A stretch of DNA of 64,000 bases from Aldrovandia affinis (taxonomy: Eukaryota; Chordata; Actinopteri; Notacanthiformes; Halosauridae). The translations under genes were made by a program, and so were the position numbers. Positions 1-11,099 of this stretch are shown piece after piece. The DNA is taken from positions 620,001 to 684,000 of the forward strand of contig JAINUG010000023.1 in the NCBI GenBank assembly GCA_029706075.1, given 5' to 3'. How positions within the stretch are numbered: the first letter of the stretch is position 1; every line of letters starts with the position of its first letter. A model generated the notes under the pieces. That model was not told where the DNA came from. It made no database searches and worked only from the letters and a program-made list of their open reading frames with translations.

Positions 1-1365
1 GTGGCAAGTGGCCAATGAGTTTACATTAATGGTTCCATTTTTGTTCAATACATGTATGCTGCACTATACTGTATTATAAACATATTTATATTATATTCTG
101 TCTGGCATAGTTCCCCATTTACTAGCAATGTAGAATCTCTTGATTATCATGAAAAGATAAGACCTAAAGTTCACTAAATAGAATTATGCTAATCCACTTT
201 AAATACTACTTATTATAGAACAAAGGGATGAGAACTCTTTGTAATAAACCAGATACTACATGGAGTAAGGAATCAAAGGGTTACATGTCAATGAGAAGGT
301 CCAGTGTTTTGGAAACTGTTTTACAGGGTCATTCAGGGACAGAACACAGGTGCAACTTTCATGCTGTTGATGTTGATACTTCATGCTATATTAAATATGC
401 TCAGTTTCTTGACCAATTTTAGTTCAGTTATTGTGATTGTAAGTATAGACTGCAGGCACCGCTTAACCAGAGGAGTTTCTCTTGAGCGATTAGACAATAG
501 GGCACTTCCCTATGCTGATCCAGTGCTTCAGCAGGACAATACACTCTGCAGCCCATGTTAATTTGTTCATTCATTTGTTTACAAACCCTTATAGGTTACT
601 CAATGTCATGAGGTTACAGGTTCCACAAGTATGTTACCCTGTTGATGCAACTAACCTCCACCTGCCATCTTTTTACTTGTGACTAGTTTTAGTGGGTTTC
701 ACTGGAACCCGTTTCATCAATCTACAGTGAGTATTTGACATCCCATAATTTGGTACACTAGATATTGTATAGCAAGTATAATTTGTCTCTAGCCTTCTTC
801 TCACAGATGTTGTCCGGGGCATAATCATTTGTCTTTTTATTTGTATTTCTAATGTTTTTATCCCCTATTTTCCTTTATTCCCAAATTTTGAATGCCCAGT
901 CGAGGTGAAGAATACTATACTCCAGTTATGGTACACAGCAAACCTGCTACTTCTACCTACTTAGATAGTTAATCTGAAGTCTATAATTACTTTCAAGAGG
1001 CCCACTGCAAAGTTGCATGGAGCTAGTGTGAAGACAATCAAATTATGGTCCAGAATCATTGAGATTAGGGGTGTGACAGTATACCAGTATGATGGTATAC
1101 CACAGTATTAAAATATGAAATAGTACTGTCATAAACTTCACGTAATACCGTGATAGTAAATCACATGGCAAAAGCTATTTTCATGTGGGGAAAAGAGATT
1201 TCAACGTTTACCCTACTAAAATGTCTATATAATCCATATTAAATAATATAATACTGCACCTGGGGTGTCTGCTAGTGTCATTTAATCCCACCAACTCTTT
1301 GGCTGTTCTTGCATTTTGTTTTGTTTACAACGCAATGACGGATGTGCAGACAGCTCCCTCACATT
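1..1365. other. AT-rich non-coding stretch
   Basis: No convincing gene is visible. Open frames here are short, lack recognisable domains and have no supporting splice or polyadenylation context. The only recognisable structure is a hAT-like repeat end near 1067-1165, listed separately. Confidence 0.5.
1067..1165. repeat. hAT-like MITE fragment
   Basis: The stretch starts near AGGGGTGTGACAGTATACC and is rich in short mirrored words such as GGTATACC and CAGTATT, then runs into a second inverted motif near AATACCGTGATAG. Terminal words of this kind are common in small non-autonomous hAT-type elements of fish. I see only one clear end and no target duplication, so the family call is tentative. 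Confidence 0.3.
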
Positions 1366-1638
1366 TACAGTACATTTGGTATATTTTATGCTCAAAAAAT
1401 CCCCAAATTATATTCTTTAATAATAATGCATTAGCACAAACCACAATTGAACGGTTCACAAATTATAATTTTTCCCCCAGAAAAATCAAGAATCACAAAT
1501 ATTCATACCCCTTTTATCAGTACTTTATGGTTCCTCCCTTGGCCATTATAACAGCAAGTAGTCACCTTCTGTAGTGTTGTACAAGGTTATGAAACTTCTT
1601 GGGGGGAATCCTCAACCATTCATCCATGCAGAATTGTT

Positions 1639-2338
1639 CTATTTCTTCAGATTTTTGGGTTGACGTTTGTGGACTGCCTTTTTGAGTTCAAACCACAAAT
1701 GTTCAATTGGATTCAGGTCTGGAGACTGAGATGGCCACGTCAGGACATTGATTTTGTGCTCTGTCAACCATTTCTTAGTTTCTTTGGACGTATGTTTGGG
1801 ATCATTGTCTTGTTGGAAGGTCCATCTGCGGCCAAGGTGTAGCTTCAAGGGTTTTGGACAAAATGGCTTGGTATATGCTGGAGTTCATGGTTCCATCTAT
1901 TTTAATAAGGGCCCCAGGGCCTGTGGATGTAAAACAACCCCAAAACATTAAAGATCCACTATGTTTCACCGTAGACATGAGGTGCTTTTCAACATTACTT
2001 GCATTCTTTGGACGCTAAACATAATGCTGATGTGCATATCCAAAAAGCTTGATTTGGACACAAGACACGGTTCCAATTGTAGTTCAGATGTAGTTAGACA
2101 AATCCAAGACGCCTTTTTCGGTGAATTGTCTTCAAAAGAGGCTTCCTTCTTGCAACTCTGCCATAAAGTCATTGTCATATAGGCGTCGTCGAATGGTGGC
2201 TTTAGACACCTTGTAACCCCAGGATGCCAGGTTGTTTTGGAGATCTTGAACTGTGCCCCTTGGACTGCTTTTTGCCTCTCGAACCATCTGTCTCACTACT
2301 CGTGGGGGTAAGATAGACTTTCGTCTTCTTCCTGGCAA
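1639..2338 (-). pseudogene. Tc1 transposase remnant
   Basis: On the minus strand the N-terminal part (2132-2338) keeps the helix-turn-helix region, with words such as GTVQDLQNNLASWGYKVS and ATIRRRLY. The C-terminal part (1639-1848) keeps two parts of the DD34E catalytic site: [10 protein letters not shown] with the second aspartate, and [14 protein letters not shown] with the final glutamate. The middle (about 1850-2130) is full of stops and frame changes, and the region holding the first aspartate is not readable. The gene cannot make active transposase. Confidence 0.85.
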
Positions 2339-2439
2339 CTGGTGCAGACGTTTTCCTTCCCTGTGTTACAGGTACAGTATGCAGCTGCCAACAATTATGT
2401 CTATTACTGTATCACTACATAGTCTCTTGTATGGACTAT

Positions 2440-2517
2440 GATTGATCTTACCATGTATTAATGCACATCTTGTAAGTCACTCTGGATAAGGGCGTCTGCT
2501 AAATGCCTAAATGTAAG
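2440..2517 (+). repeat. SINE 3' fragment with L2-like tail
   Basis: The words ACCATGTATTAATGCACATC and GTAAGTCACTCTGGATAAGG, followed by GCGTCTGCTAAATGC, form the very common fish SINE tail shared with L2-type LINEs. Nearly the same sequence occurs at 39413-39490 and inverted at 47965-48050. Confidence 0.65.
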
Positions 2518-2768
2518 ATTTGTTTTTGTTGGATTAAATTTAAAAGAATATTTACAGGTATGAATAATTGTGATCCAGATGTTTTCTGGAAAATAAATAT
2601 TAATAAAACAAAATATGTTTTTCCTGAACAATTGTATTAGTAATGTAGGTTTGGAATTTTCTGCAATTTTTGAGCATAAAATATACTTAATTCCTTATAT
2701 AGTTTATTTTCTACAATCTATTTTGTACATCTTTATCAAGGGTATAAATAAAAATGGAGCCCACTGTA

Positions 2769-4458
2769 TGTACGCATGGATTTTTCCATTGAGACATTTT
2801 TATTTGTGGTATGTTTATTTGCATTTATGGGCCTGTGGATATTTTTATATGGAATGACATAGGTTTTTCTACTGTACAATATTATTTTTCCCAGCTGTTT
2901 CCCTAGTTTGCTGTACTGTAAAGAAAACAAATAATGAATATAGCTGCATTTCTACATAATAAAATGAGTAAACTTTTTTTTATTTACAAGCGACTAAAAT
3001 TGATTGGCTGGTAGCTGCCATGGTTTTCATTTAGAAATGACCCCCTTTGGAATCACGACCTGAAGACAAAGCATTCCAAGTTGCGTTCAAATCCAGATCC
3101 AAAAATTATGAAAATGTTTTGCTGATATGCAATTGGCACAAAACCAATAATGTAGACTTGGGTAAATCATATGTGGAAAATGATGAGAGGAATTTATATG
3201 TAATCTTTCAAACTTACATGTTTAATGGTTGATTTTTGAGGATTTCTGAAATTTGGGAAATGTCTTTGAAAAATCAATGCGGCCACCGTTCCATGTGACC
3301 TATCAAAACAAAACTCTGTATGCTTAGTTCTGCCATATTATACAAGAATTGTGCCCAGTTTATTTAAAATGGCCCAAACTACTGTATGTTTGAGTATCCT
3401 TATTATGGTGAACATGGTGTCTTTTCAAAAGTTGCAAAAAGCCACATCGGCCACTTCATATTGATTGACACCTGTCTCCCATGTTTTTTGACGTAGAAAA
3501 TCTGACAGCATACCCCAAAGTCACCCCGCCTTTGTGTAAAAAATATAAGATGATTTTGAGTATAATTAGAAGAAGATTTTTGGGAATACAATTTTTAAGG
3601 ATAATTTTTTCATATTAAAAACAGGGCTGACAATATTTTATTTTTAATCGCATGTTGCATTTATTGTTTTTACCTGACTGGCTCATTTGCAAAAAATATG
3701 CAATTATTATCAAATTGTTTGGCTTGTGGTGGCCATGTTGTTTTACATAATAAAAACAATTACTTATGATCCATACATGGTGTGTACCAAATTTCATGCA
3801 AATTTGGCATGTGGCTTTTGAGATGTCATTTTCATTAATGTACAATTTAAAAAATTGCAGAACATCCAATACATTTTACAAGTGCCAATTGCAAATGTTT
3901 AGCATGAGGAGATACATATATATATACCAAGATTCAGACCTCTGCAATGCATGATATTTTTGTTATAAAGGTTTAAAAACTGTGCTACCATGAGCCCATA
4001 TGCGCCAAAATTAACATCATCTTTGCAAGTGGGCAAGTTTTCGATATATGGCCTGGCTATTACAGAAAAAGTGGCTAATGAAAAAAATATAAATAAAATT
4101 CTGTACAATTATAATAGGGTTCCAGCACCTACGGTTCTGGGGGTTTTATGCCTAAAATACAAAAACAATTCACAAAAAAAGAGATTTGCCAATTATAATT
4201 GCAAGCCCATCCCTCCTACATCCTCCATCAGTTCCAGAGAACACAAACTAGTATGTGCATCCTCCAAAATGTATGACGCTAGCCGTCACTTATTACCTAA
4301 TTGAACTAGCTTAGCTTAGCAGCCATTGTTCCATAGGACTGCACATGTTGCAGCTAGCGCAGGCAGACTGCAGGTAATTGATTGACCAGAGAAGCCACTG
4401 TTGTGCATTGAGGCAGGGAATACCCTATTACACTATGGCTAAGCATTCTCCCACTTAC
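2769..4458. other. AT-rich non-coding stretch
   Basis: No gene is supported. Scattered short words such as GGCCACC and GGCCATGTTG at 3250-3750 resemble those around 62530-62580 (GTGGCCATCTTGG, GTGGCCATTTTG) and may come from one dispersed repeat family. I cannot define its ends. Confidence 0.4.
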
Positions 4459-4560
4459 TCAGTTACAATTACATTTATTTATTTGATTCTTTTCTCCAAA
4501 GCGACTTCCAAGGCTAATAGGGCAAATAGCACTGGGAGCGAATAACTTGGATGACTACAA
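4459..4560. repeat. SINE/L2-like tail fragment
   Basis: The stretch ACATTTATTTATTTGATTC followed by TTTTCTCCAAAGCGACTTCC is a diverged form of the fish 'cttttatccaaagcgactta' motif found at the ends of L2-related SINEs. It sits just upstream of the Tc1 insertion at 4729. Confidence 0.45.
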
Positions 4561-4728
4561 ATACCGGAATAGAGTAGGCAGTAACTATAGATATTTAGAG
4601 CAGAGCTGATCAAACTCAACTGCTACAGAAGCAAGTGAAATAAGATGTGCACAAGTACTTAACATGATGCTCAAAACTAATGTACTTTAAACAAAGAACA
4701 TAGTCGAAAAACAAAGGGAGTTTTAAAT

Positions 4729-5650
4729 TACACTACCGGTCAAAAGTTTTAGAACACCCCGATTTTCCAGTTTTCACTGAAATTTAAGCAGTTCAAGTCC
4801 AGTGAATAACCTGAAATAATACAAAGGTAAGCGGTAAACTGCCAGACGTTAAAAAAAAAGTTTAGGTTATCAAAAACTGTACATTAATGTACAATAATGT
4901 ACATTTTTTGGCAGTGAGTAGTTTCCTACACCATCAAAATGCACTTGGAAACTGGAGGAAACTCTGACAGGAAGAGGTCTGGCAGACCCAAAGCCACAAC
5001 AAAATCAGAAGACAAGTTTCTGGGAGTCTACAGCTTGCGTGATAGGCGGCTCACAGGACAACAGCTTCAAGCACAGCTTAACACTGGTCAAAGTAAGGAC
5101 GTCTCAGTTTCAATTGTGAAGAAAAGACTTCGAGCTGCAGGTTTGACAGGTCGAGTGGCAGTAAGAAAGCCATTGCTAAGATGGCAAAATAAGAAAAAGA
5201 GGCTTGCCTGGGCTATGAAGCACCGCCAGTGGACTACTGAAGACTCAAAGAAAGTCTTATGGACCGATGAACCAAAATGTGAAATTTTTAAAGGTTTTTG
5301 TAGGCCGTCAAGTAGGCGAAAGGATGGTTCCTCAGTGTGTGACACCAACTGTCAAACATGGAGGAGGAAGCGTGATGGTCTGGGGCTCTTTTGCTGGATC
5401 CAGAGTCTGCGACTTGCACAGACTGTTAACCCACATTAACCCATTACTTGCTCCCTGAAAAGGGCCTTTTTTATAACTCTGAAATTTACATTATTTTTCA
5501 GTTTTTGGTAACCTAACCTTTTTTTTTTTTACCCTGGCAGTTTACCACTTACCTTTGTACCATTTCAGGTTATTCACTGGACTTGAACTGCTTAAATTTC
5601 AGTAAAAACTGGAAAATGGGGGTGTTCTAAAATGTTTGACCAGTAGTGTA
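4729..5650 (+). mobile_element. Tc1/mariner element, internally shortened
   Basis: The left tip reads TACACTACCGGTCAAAAGTT and the right tip TTTGACCAGTAGTGTA. These are imperfect inverted repeats, each edged by the TA dinucleotide that Tc1 elements duplicate. The arms continue inward: the GCAGTTCAAGTCCAGTGAAT near 4790 mirrors ATTCACTGGACTTGAACTGC near 5575. The whole copy is only about 920 bp against roughly 1.3-1.6 kb for full fish elements, so it has lost part of its coding region. Confidence 0.88.
4939..5458 (+). pseudogene. Tc1 transposase fragment
   Basis: The frame from 4939 carries the second helix-turn-helix and linker (KRSGRPKATT, then RLTGQQLQAQLN), followed by WTDEPKCEIF, the Tc1 motif with the first catalytic aspartate. 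The frame then shifts: from about 5285 another frame carries VKHGGGSVMVWGSFAG, the next conserved Tc1 block. The segment with the second aspartate and the final glutamate is absent; sequence passes straight from GSFAG-type coding into the 3' arm. The N-terminal DNA-binding helix is also missing. Non-functional. Confidence 0.88.
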
Positions 5651-6784
5651 CATGGCTAAATAAATAAACTCATGTGCTGTAGTTACACCTGTAAATGTAA
5701 GGCCGCTATGAATAGGAATGGTTAGGGGACATATGAATAGGTGGATTTTCAGCCAATGCCTGAAGGCAGGTAGTAACTCTGCTGGTCTGACTGGTTCAGG
5801 CAGCTGACTCTAACACTATGGAGACAGGGTAGACTGCAGTATAATACAATGCAACTGTTTCCTCTTAAGAGTTATTCATTCAGTGCATCACACATGGGCT
5901 ACTGACAACACTAAAACATACATGACAGACAGACAGCAATACATATGATGTAATTGTGAGAATACAATAGCATGTGCAAATGGCTATTAAGATACATAGA
6001 AAAAGTTTAAGATCAATGCAAGAGAAGAGAGTCGTATGAACTCAAAGGTGAGGAACTGCTAAGCAACCAGAAAACATACGTTTGCCAGGACCCAGCTGGG
6101 GTGTAGGACCTAGCAAGTAAAATATGTTTTATTTGTTTTATATTTTCCATTACATTTAAATATATATATTTTTTCCACATTTTATAATCCAATTTCCAAT
6201 AAAAGTAAGAAAGACACAAGGGGTCAAAAAAACTTCATTCACAAAACACGGGCCATTGACCAATCAACCAAAAACAAACGATTTAAGGGAAAAGCAAACT
6301 TGTAAAGAGAGGGGAACCATTCCTGCCCGATAATAAAATCCTCAGGTGACCTGAAACCACCAGCACACGGCTGTGCCACATTTTCCCCTTCACCTGCACC
6401 TCCCCCTAGGTTCTGCACTTATCCTCAGCCAAATACATAACCAACTCTTATAATAAATGCTGGTGGCATTGTAGTATATTGGTTAAGGAATTGGTAACTC
6501 TGAGATAAAGGGTAAATTCTCAGGTGGTGGGGCACTGTCATTGCCTCAATAAATATCCACCTGTATAAATGGATTGTATGTAAAGAAATGTGAACTTTGT
6601 AAATCGCTGTGGATAAGTGCAGCGTGCTGATGGTTAGATAGAGAGTGAAGCACGCACAGCATTTGTTTGCTTAGCCTGTGTGCATGCATTATCTCAGAGT
6701 GCAATCATCACCACATGTGTTATCAGACCTGGCACATGGCTGGTAAATACGGTTGCACATAGTGCTATCTTAATCACACTGCTC
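5651..6784. other. Non-coding stretch left of the SINE
   Basis: No gene is supported. Weak L2-tail-like words occur near 6590-6620 (AAATCGCTGTGGATAAGTGC). The rest is AT-rich with no recognisable repeat ends. Confidence 0.4.
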
Positions 6785-6800
6785 AAAAATGAAAAGGATG

Positions 6801-7172
6801 GGCCTCCTGCGTGGTCCAGTGGTTACAACGTTCGACACTGGCCACGGAGACCGGGGTTCGATTCCCCATCCCGCCAGAGTCGGCTCTGGCCGGGAGTGCC
6901 ATCGGGGCGGCAATTGGCTGTCCGCCCCAGGGAGGGGGGAGGGAAGCCGACACACACAGTTCGCTGCCCATAGGGGTGGTTCTGGGGTACCGGAATTACA
7001 GAGTGTTGTCTCGGAGGAGGCAGCGCTACGCCCTTGTCACTGCCAGTCACAGGACTACGGCAGTGAACTATAGGGGTAGGGGGATTGAACTAAGCACACG
7101 GGTAATTGGCTACCAAATTGGGAGAAAACGGGGTAAAATCGGAAAAATAAAATTATTAAAAAATAAATGTAA
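6801..7172 (+). repeat. tRNA-derived SINE, full length, with 16-bp target duplication
   Basis: The head resembles a tRNA-Glu gene: an A box around GTGGTCCAGTGGTTA and a B box GGTTCGATTCC. A GC-rich body follows (GGCTGTCCGCCCCAGG), then an A-rich tail beginning ACCAAATTGGGAGAAAACGG. The copy is edged by the same 16 bases on both sides (AAAAATGAAAAGGATG at 6785-6800 and 7173-7188), a perfect target duplication that points to a recent insertion. A partial relative lies at 12713-12917, and a copy with the same tail but a different head lies at 52371-52680. Confidence 0.9.
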
Positions 7173-7329
7173 AAAAATGAAAAGGATGAACATATGTGCA
7201 TTCCAGCAGCATGCACAGGTGCAGGTTCATCAACTTGATAAAGACCGTGTAGGTCAAAACTGTTTCGATAAATCACAGGGAGCATTGAAACAGTGTGCTG
7301 ATTCAGTCACAGGAGGAGACAATATGTTG

Positions 7330-7860
7330 CAACACTCGTCAGAGGTTGGCAAGGGTGTCATCAAAGCTGGCGGCGTGCACGAGGATGTTGTCCAGGTGCA
7401 CCATGACCACGCAGACTGACCGGAGAATGGAGTGCAGGATCTTCCCCATCTCCTCATCAATAACTCTCTCTTGTTCACCCACAGGTCCGACGGCACGGTG
7501 CTGATGGTCATGGCTGTCATTGTTCATCGTCTGCTCTGTCTAGCGCTTTGTTGAGGTTGGTGGCAAATGCGAAGAAGACCTGACCCAGAGCCAGGTGGCC
7601 GCACCCGCCTCGCTGATGCTGGCCGGGATGGGTTACGTGTACAGGCCGGGCGCTATGGCGCAGAAGATCGAACTCCTGCTGCAATCTATCAAAGACCGCA
7701 CGATCAGGGCATCGATCAGGGAGGGCATGCCCGACATCCTCGTAGGCACGGCTCGCCACATGGTGCACAGGCTGGTGCACGCGCTCTTTCAGATGGCAGA
7801 ACGCAAAGGCCCGTGGATTCCGGAGTGCGAAGAGTGCGCGCACGAAGTGTTTTATCTACC
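7330..7860. pseudogene. Virus-like coding fragment, unknown family
   Basis: A GC-rich island between host-like AT-rich flanks. The plus strand from about 7570 to 7860 reads as a helix-rich segment with words such as PASLMLAGMGYVYRPG and GPWIPECEECAHEVFY. The coding strand of the left half is unsettled. I recognise no domain. It is broken and probably represents the left edge of the virus-like block. Confidence 0.4.
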
Positions 7861-8082
7861 ATTTAGTCTATTATCTACCATTTATTTGTTTTAAAGTTTT
7901 TATTTTATGTAATATCATTCCATACTGAAATACCCATTTCATTCTACTATTGTAACATCTATTTTAAAAGAAAGATACACAAACAAAATGTTTTGGATGA
8001 AGTGTCTTTATTTACAGAAAAGAAACATGTACAGAAACATACAATGAATGACATAAGCATTGCAATACAACATTAGGACTTG
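7861..8082. other. AT-rich spacer
   Basis: Host-like AT-rich DNA between the left virus-like fragment and the CR1-type LINE. No gene or repeat end is seen. Confidence 0.4.
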
Positions 8083-8585
8083 TATAAGAACATAAGAACA
8101 TAAGAATACATAATGATGAGAACGGGCCGTTCGCCCATCTTGGCTCATCATGTCCTAATCTAAAGAACATCTAGTACTACATCTAGCCTGGCCTTGAATA
8201 GCCCGAGCGTTTCTGCCTCTACTACCTGACCTGGCAAGCTGTTCCAGGCATTGACAACTCTCTGTGTAAAGAAAAACTTCCTAATATCTGTGCGGAATTT
8301 GCCTTTAACTAATTTCCACCTGTGGCCTCTTGTTCTGCTGACCCCACTTATCTTAAAAATCTTTGGTAATTTACTTTGTTAATCCCTTTTAGGAATTTAA
8401 AACCTCAATCAAATCCCCCTAAGTCTACGTTTGCTAAGTTTAAATAAATTGAGTGCCTTAAGTCTATCATCATAACTTTTACCTTTCATACCAGGTATCA
8501 GTTTAGTTGCCCTTCTTTGGACTTTTTCAAGAGCTTCAATATCTCTCTTGTAGTGCGGTGCCCAGAACTGCACACAGTATTCTAA
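8083..8585 (-). mobile_element. CR1-type LINE, 3' end
   Basis: Read on the minus strand, the piece ends in repeats of the 8-base unit TTCTTATG, the kind of 3' terminus typical of CR1 elements. Its coding part keeps the C-terminal tail of the reverse-transcriptase protein ([20 protein letters not shown], then ATKLIPGM and [18 protein letters not shown]). The 3' untranslated part carries the usual words for this family (CCAGGCATTGACAACTCTCT and AGAAAAACTTCCTAATATCT on the plus strand). It is 5'-truncated at about 8585, where it abuts the RING protein. Confidence 0.8.
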
Positions 8586-9710
8586 GTGCGGTATGCACGC
8601 GACCAACCAGCTACATTCGCCCCATACGGACATCGGGCCTTCTTTACTACACACAAGCAACATGTGGCCGCATCCCGGGTTAGTGGTTGTGCCGCAGGAG
8701 ACAACGCTTTTATCCGTTTTACATTCGGTACACTGTTTGTGCGCGCCTTCCACAGCAAAAGCGGTGTCGTACACACGGTCTTTCGTTTGCTTGCATACCA
8801 GACACCTGTCCTGAGTGAAGAGGTTGCAAGTCTGGCACAGCACGTGGCCGCAGCCGAGCACACACTTGGCCTGTTTGTCTCGACAGATGGGACATTCCCA
8901 GATCTCCTCCACCGGCTCTGTCTCTAAGTCTATCACTGCCGTGTCCAGACACTCGGCCTTCCTCTTCCTACCCAGACACACCGAGCCCATCAACTGCCTG
9001 CCACAGTTGTACGCGTAGTTGTACGCCTTGGCACTGGACAGGTCCTTTCTAGAGGCGTTGAAGCATCTGGCCTGTGAGCTGAACCTGCCATCTGACACTA
9101 TGCAATCTTTCACGGTAGCCTCTGAGTAATGGTACACACGCAGCTCTTTGTCGTACAGGTTTTTGACATACGCCGGGTCGAGGTTAGACAACGCAGCCGC
9201 GTTGTCTGGTTGGAAGTTGCAAGAAAACAAAGACAGGTTCCTGTGCATTGAAGCGAATCTGGGCACGTCTTTCCTCCAATCTGTGGCCTTATGGGCTTGG
9301 CTGAGGGAATCACCCGAACTACGCCCAGACCCATCAGGGCGTAGCACGGAGCCGTACGTGAGATGCAGGTCTTCTCGGACATCACTCCCCAGCAGTCCGG
9401 CCCAAACAGTCCGCCTACCGTGTTGATGTGGGCACATTGCATCCGCCGATGACTCTGTGGTTGACGTACACTGTGTGTTCGACCTGTGAACGACATAGAA
9501 ATATAGAGAAGGTATTTTAGTTATCTGAACCCAGGGAGTGTAATACCGCGTGACGTAAGAATGAAATTATAGAACAACTCACATGGCCAGAGTTGACCTG
9601 GAACAAGGTCGCGGCGTCTCCCTTCATGGTGTGCCTCACTTCGGTCCACCCAGCGGCTCCCAAAAGCATGGTGATGCTGTTGAGTTTTTCTGTCAGGGCG
9701 CCGGGATAAT
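8586..9710 (-). pseudogene. RING-finger protein of the virus-like block
   Basis: On the minus strand, near 8820-8900, there is a C3HC4-type RING finger: [20 protein letters not shown], then [18 protein letters not shown] second cysteine-rich stretch follows ([14 protein letters not shown] and [10 protein letters not shown]), possibly another zinc-binding unit. A basic stretch [10 protein letters not shown] precedes the RING. RING proteins of this kind in large DNA viruses act as ubiquitin ligases that modify host defence; that role is inferred. The upstream part (to about 9710) looks coding and seems to contain a GT-AG intron. The gene is broken, and a CR1 LINE has landed at its downstream end, making an accidental continuous reading frame with LINE sequence. 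Confidence 0.7.
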
Positions 9711-9846
9711 ATAAGACATTGTAACCTGTATATCTATGTCACCACTGTCCAACAGTACATTGTTACTTTGTCGAACCAAGCGGGGGTCCTGACTGACAGG
9801 CTATGACTCTCACGGATCTTTCCAATTTTTTAAATTGAATCAACAA

Positions 9847-10204
9847 CTATACACATGAATCTGTAGTGGTTATTAGGGTAATCGCTAATGAACTGCTTAT
9901 ACCACATTTAAACAAATAATTAGTAAGATTAGTAAGATTCTCTGGCCATAGTCCTGGGTCCTCGTCACACTGGCAAATACCCTTCTGCATTCCCCAAACT
10001 TTTTTCCACTTCCTCCTCTGTCTTCTCCTCATCCTTCTCACTACCCTCAGAGCAACCTTCATTTTCCTTGATCTCTTCACCTCCATCATCCTCTTCACTA
10101 GTCCAACTCCTACTCTCTGCCTCTTCTACCTGCTCACTCTTTGCCTCGATCACATCTTCTTCCTGCTCACTCTCTGCTACAAGGACAGGCCCCTCTACAA
10201 GCAT
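9847..10204 (-). CDS. Glutamate-rich low-complexity frame, uncertain
   Basis: An open frame of about 79 codons from 10204 begins MLVEGPVLVAESEQEEDVIE and is dominated by Glu, Ser and Asp with Lys. It could be an acidic exon, but low-complexity sequence of this kind can stay open by composition alone. No domain is seen and no splice partner is evident. It lies in AT-rich DNA between virus-like pieces. Confidence 0.2.
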
Positions 10205-10433
10205 GAAGCATACAGGATTGATATTAGCCTCTTAACTTGTTTATAATATATAATGAAACAGGCTACAGGCTAGATTCTGCTTAATTTACCAGCTAGCTAG
10301 CTAACTATCATAATGTAGCTAGCAAGGTTAGCTTGTCTTGTTATAGAACTGGATCAAATGAGTCTTCAAAAACAAAGTTGCAATGCATTTCACCATCACC
10401 AGTAGTATGTTTGCCAGTAGCGAGAGTGAAACT

Positions 10434-10535
10434 GAAATGAGATTAATCGCGATTTTAAAAAAAATGAACGTGTTATCCATTTGAAATTAATCGCATGCGT
10501 TAACGTGTTGACATTGACAGCCCTAGTTCTAGGTA
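10434..10535. repeat. hAT-like MITE end
   Basis: The words GAGATTAATCGCGATT and TTAATCGCATGCGTTAACG, ending GACAGCCCTAG, match the form of hAT-type ends in fish (inverse TAGGGCTGTCAA). Only one end is clear. Confidence 0.4.
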
Positions 10536-10692
10536 TGTTACAAAAATGTGGGATGCTATAAATCTAGCCTGAAACTTATCCCACCAGATAGAGCATGAAA
10601 ATACATTTAATTTGATACCTTATTCACTCTCATATCTTAAGTTTTAAGGAAGTAATGGTCATTTTTACACTCGGAAATTTGCATATTGACCA

Positions 10693-11016
10693 CTATTGTT
10701 TTTCAATGATCTTTCTTCGCTTTCTCTTCTTTTTCGATACCCCGACTTCACTTTCTTCTGGAAAGATTGACTGAAATTTGCGGGCTCCAGCATCAGCACT
10801 GACAGGCCACACGTTCTGCGCAAACCTGACATATTCCTTGATGTGACTATCTATTACTTCAACGTCATTTCCCTGAAAACAATATGCTGTGACATAACAC
10901 AAGTCCCGCTCCCATTCTGAAAAGTAGTAAGTGTCCGTATGTTGTATAGCGTATGCGCTGTTCAACATCACAAACTTGTCCCACTTGATAATAACACACA
11001 CGGTTTTTGGTGCCAT
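10693..11016 (-). CDS. Hypothetical 107-residue protein
   Basis: The frame starts with ATG at 11016 (MAPKTVCVIIKWDKFVMLNS), is continuous for 107 codons and ends in a basic tail, KKKRKRRKI, that could be a nuclear localisation signal. The middle has aromatic-rich text (TDTYYFSEWERDLCYVTAYC) that looks like a folded domain, not chance. I do not recognise the family. It is less GC-rich than the virus-like genes, so it may be a host or transposon exon. Sequence downstream at 11022-11400 is the first TGTCGACA repeat cluster. Confidence 0.4.
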   Translation of the reverse strand: MAPKTVCVIIKWDKFVMLNSAYAIQHTDTYYFSEWERDLCYVTAYCFQGNDVEVIDSHIKEYVRFAQNVWPVSADAGARKFQSIFPEESEVGVSKKKRKRRKIIEKQ

Positions 11017-11099
11017 ATCTCACTGGTTTTCAGTTCTCTGAACAGATTGGGTCTCTGAGCAGTAATGCCCGATGCCCCTATTTCTAGGTTATGTGAGAT

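Larger units (their letters stand above)
1366..2768 (-). mobile_element. Tc1/mariner element, degraded, with long terminal inverted repeats
   Basis: The ends are inverted copies of one another. The word TATATTTTATGCTCAAAAA near 1380 reappears inverted near 2665-2690, and the block around 1490-1520 (AATCACAAATATTCATACC) reappears inverted near 2540-2580. The arms are therefore about 200 bp or more, as in many fish Tc1 elements. The right end reads CCCACTGTA, the inverse of the usual TACAGTGGG Tc1 tip; the left tip has drifted. A broken transposase lies between the arms on the minus strand, and a SINE-type tail sits near 2440-2517 inside the right half. Confidence 0.8.

Noticed and set aside
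6803-6875. A tRNA-Glu gene
   Set aside because: The A and B boxes belong to a SINE head: a body and A-rich tail follow, and a 16-bp target duplication encloses the whole.
9847-10204. A confident acidic protein gene
   Set aside because: Kept only at low confidence: GAA/GAG-rich low-complexity DNA stays open by chance, and no exon partner or homologue is visible.
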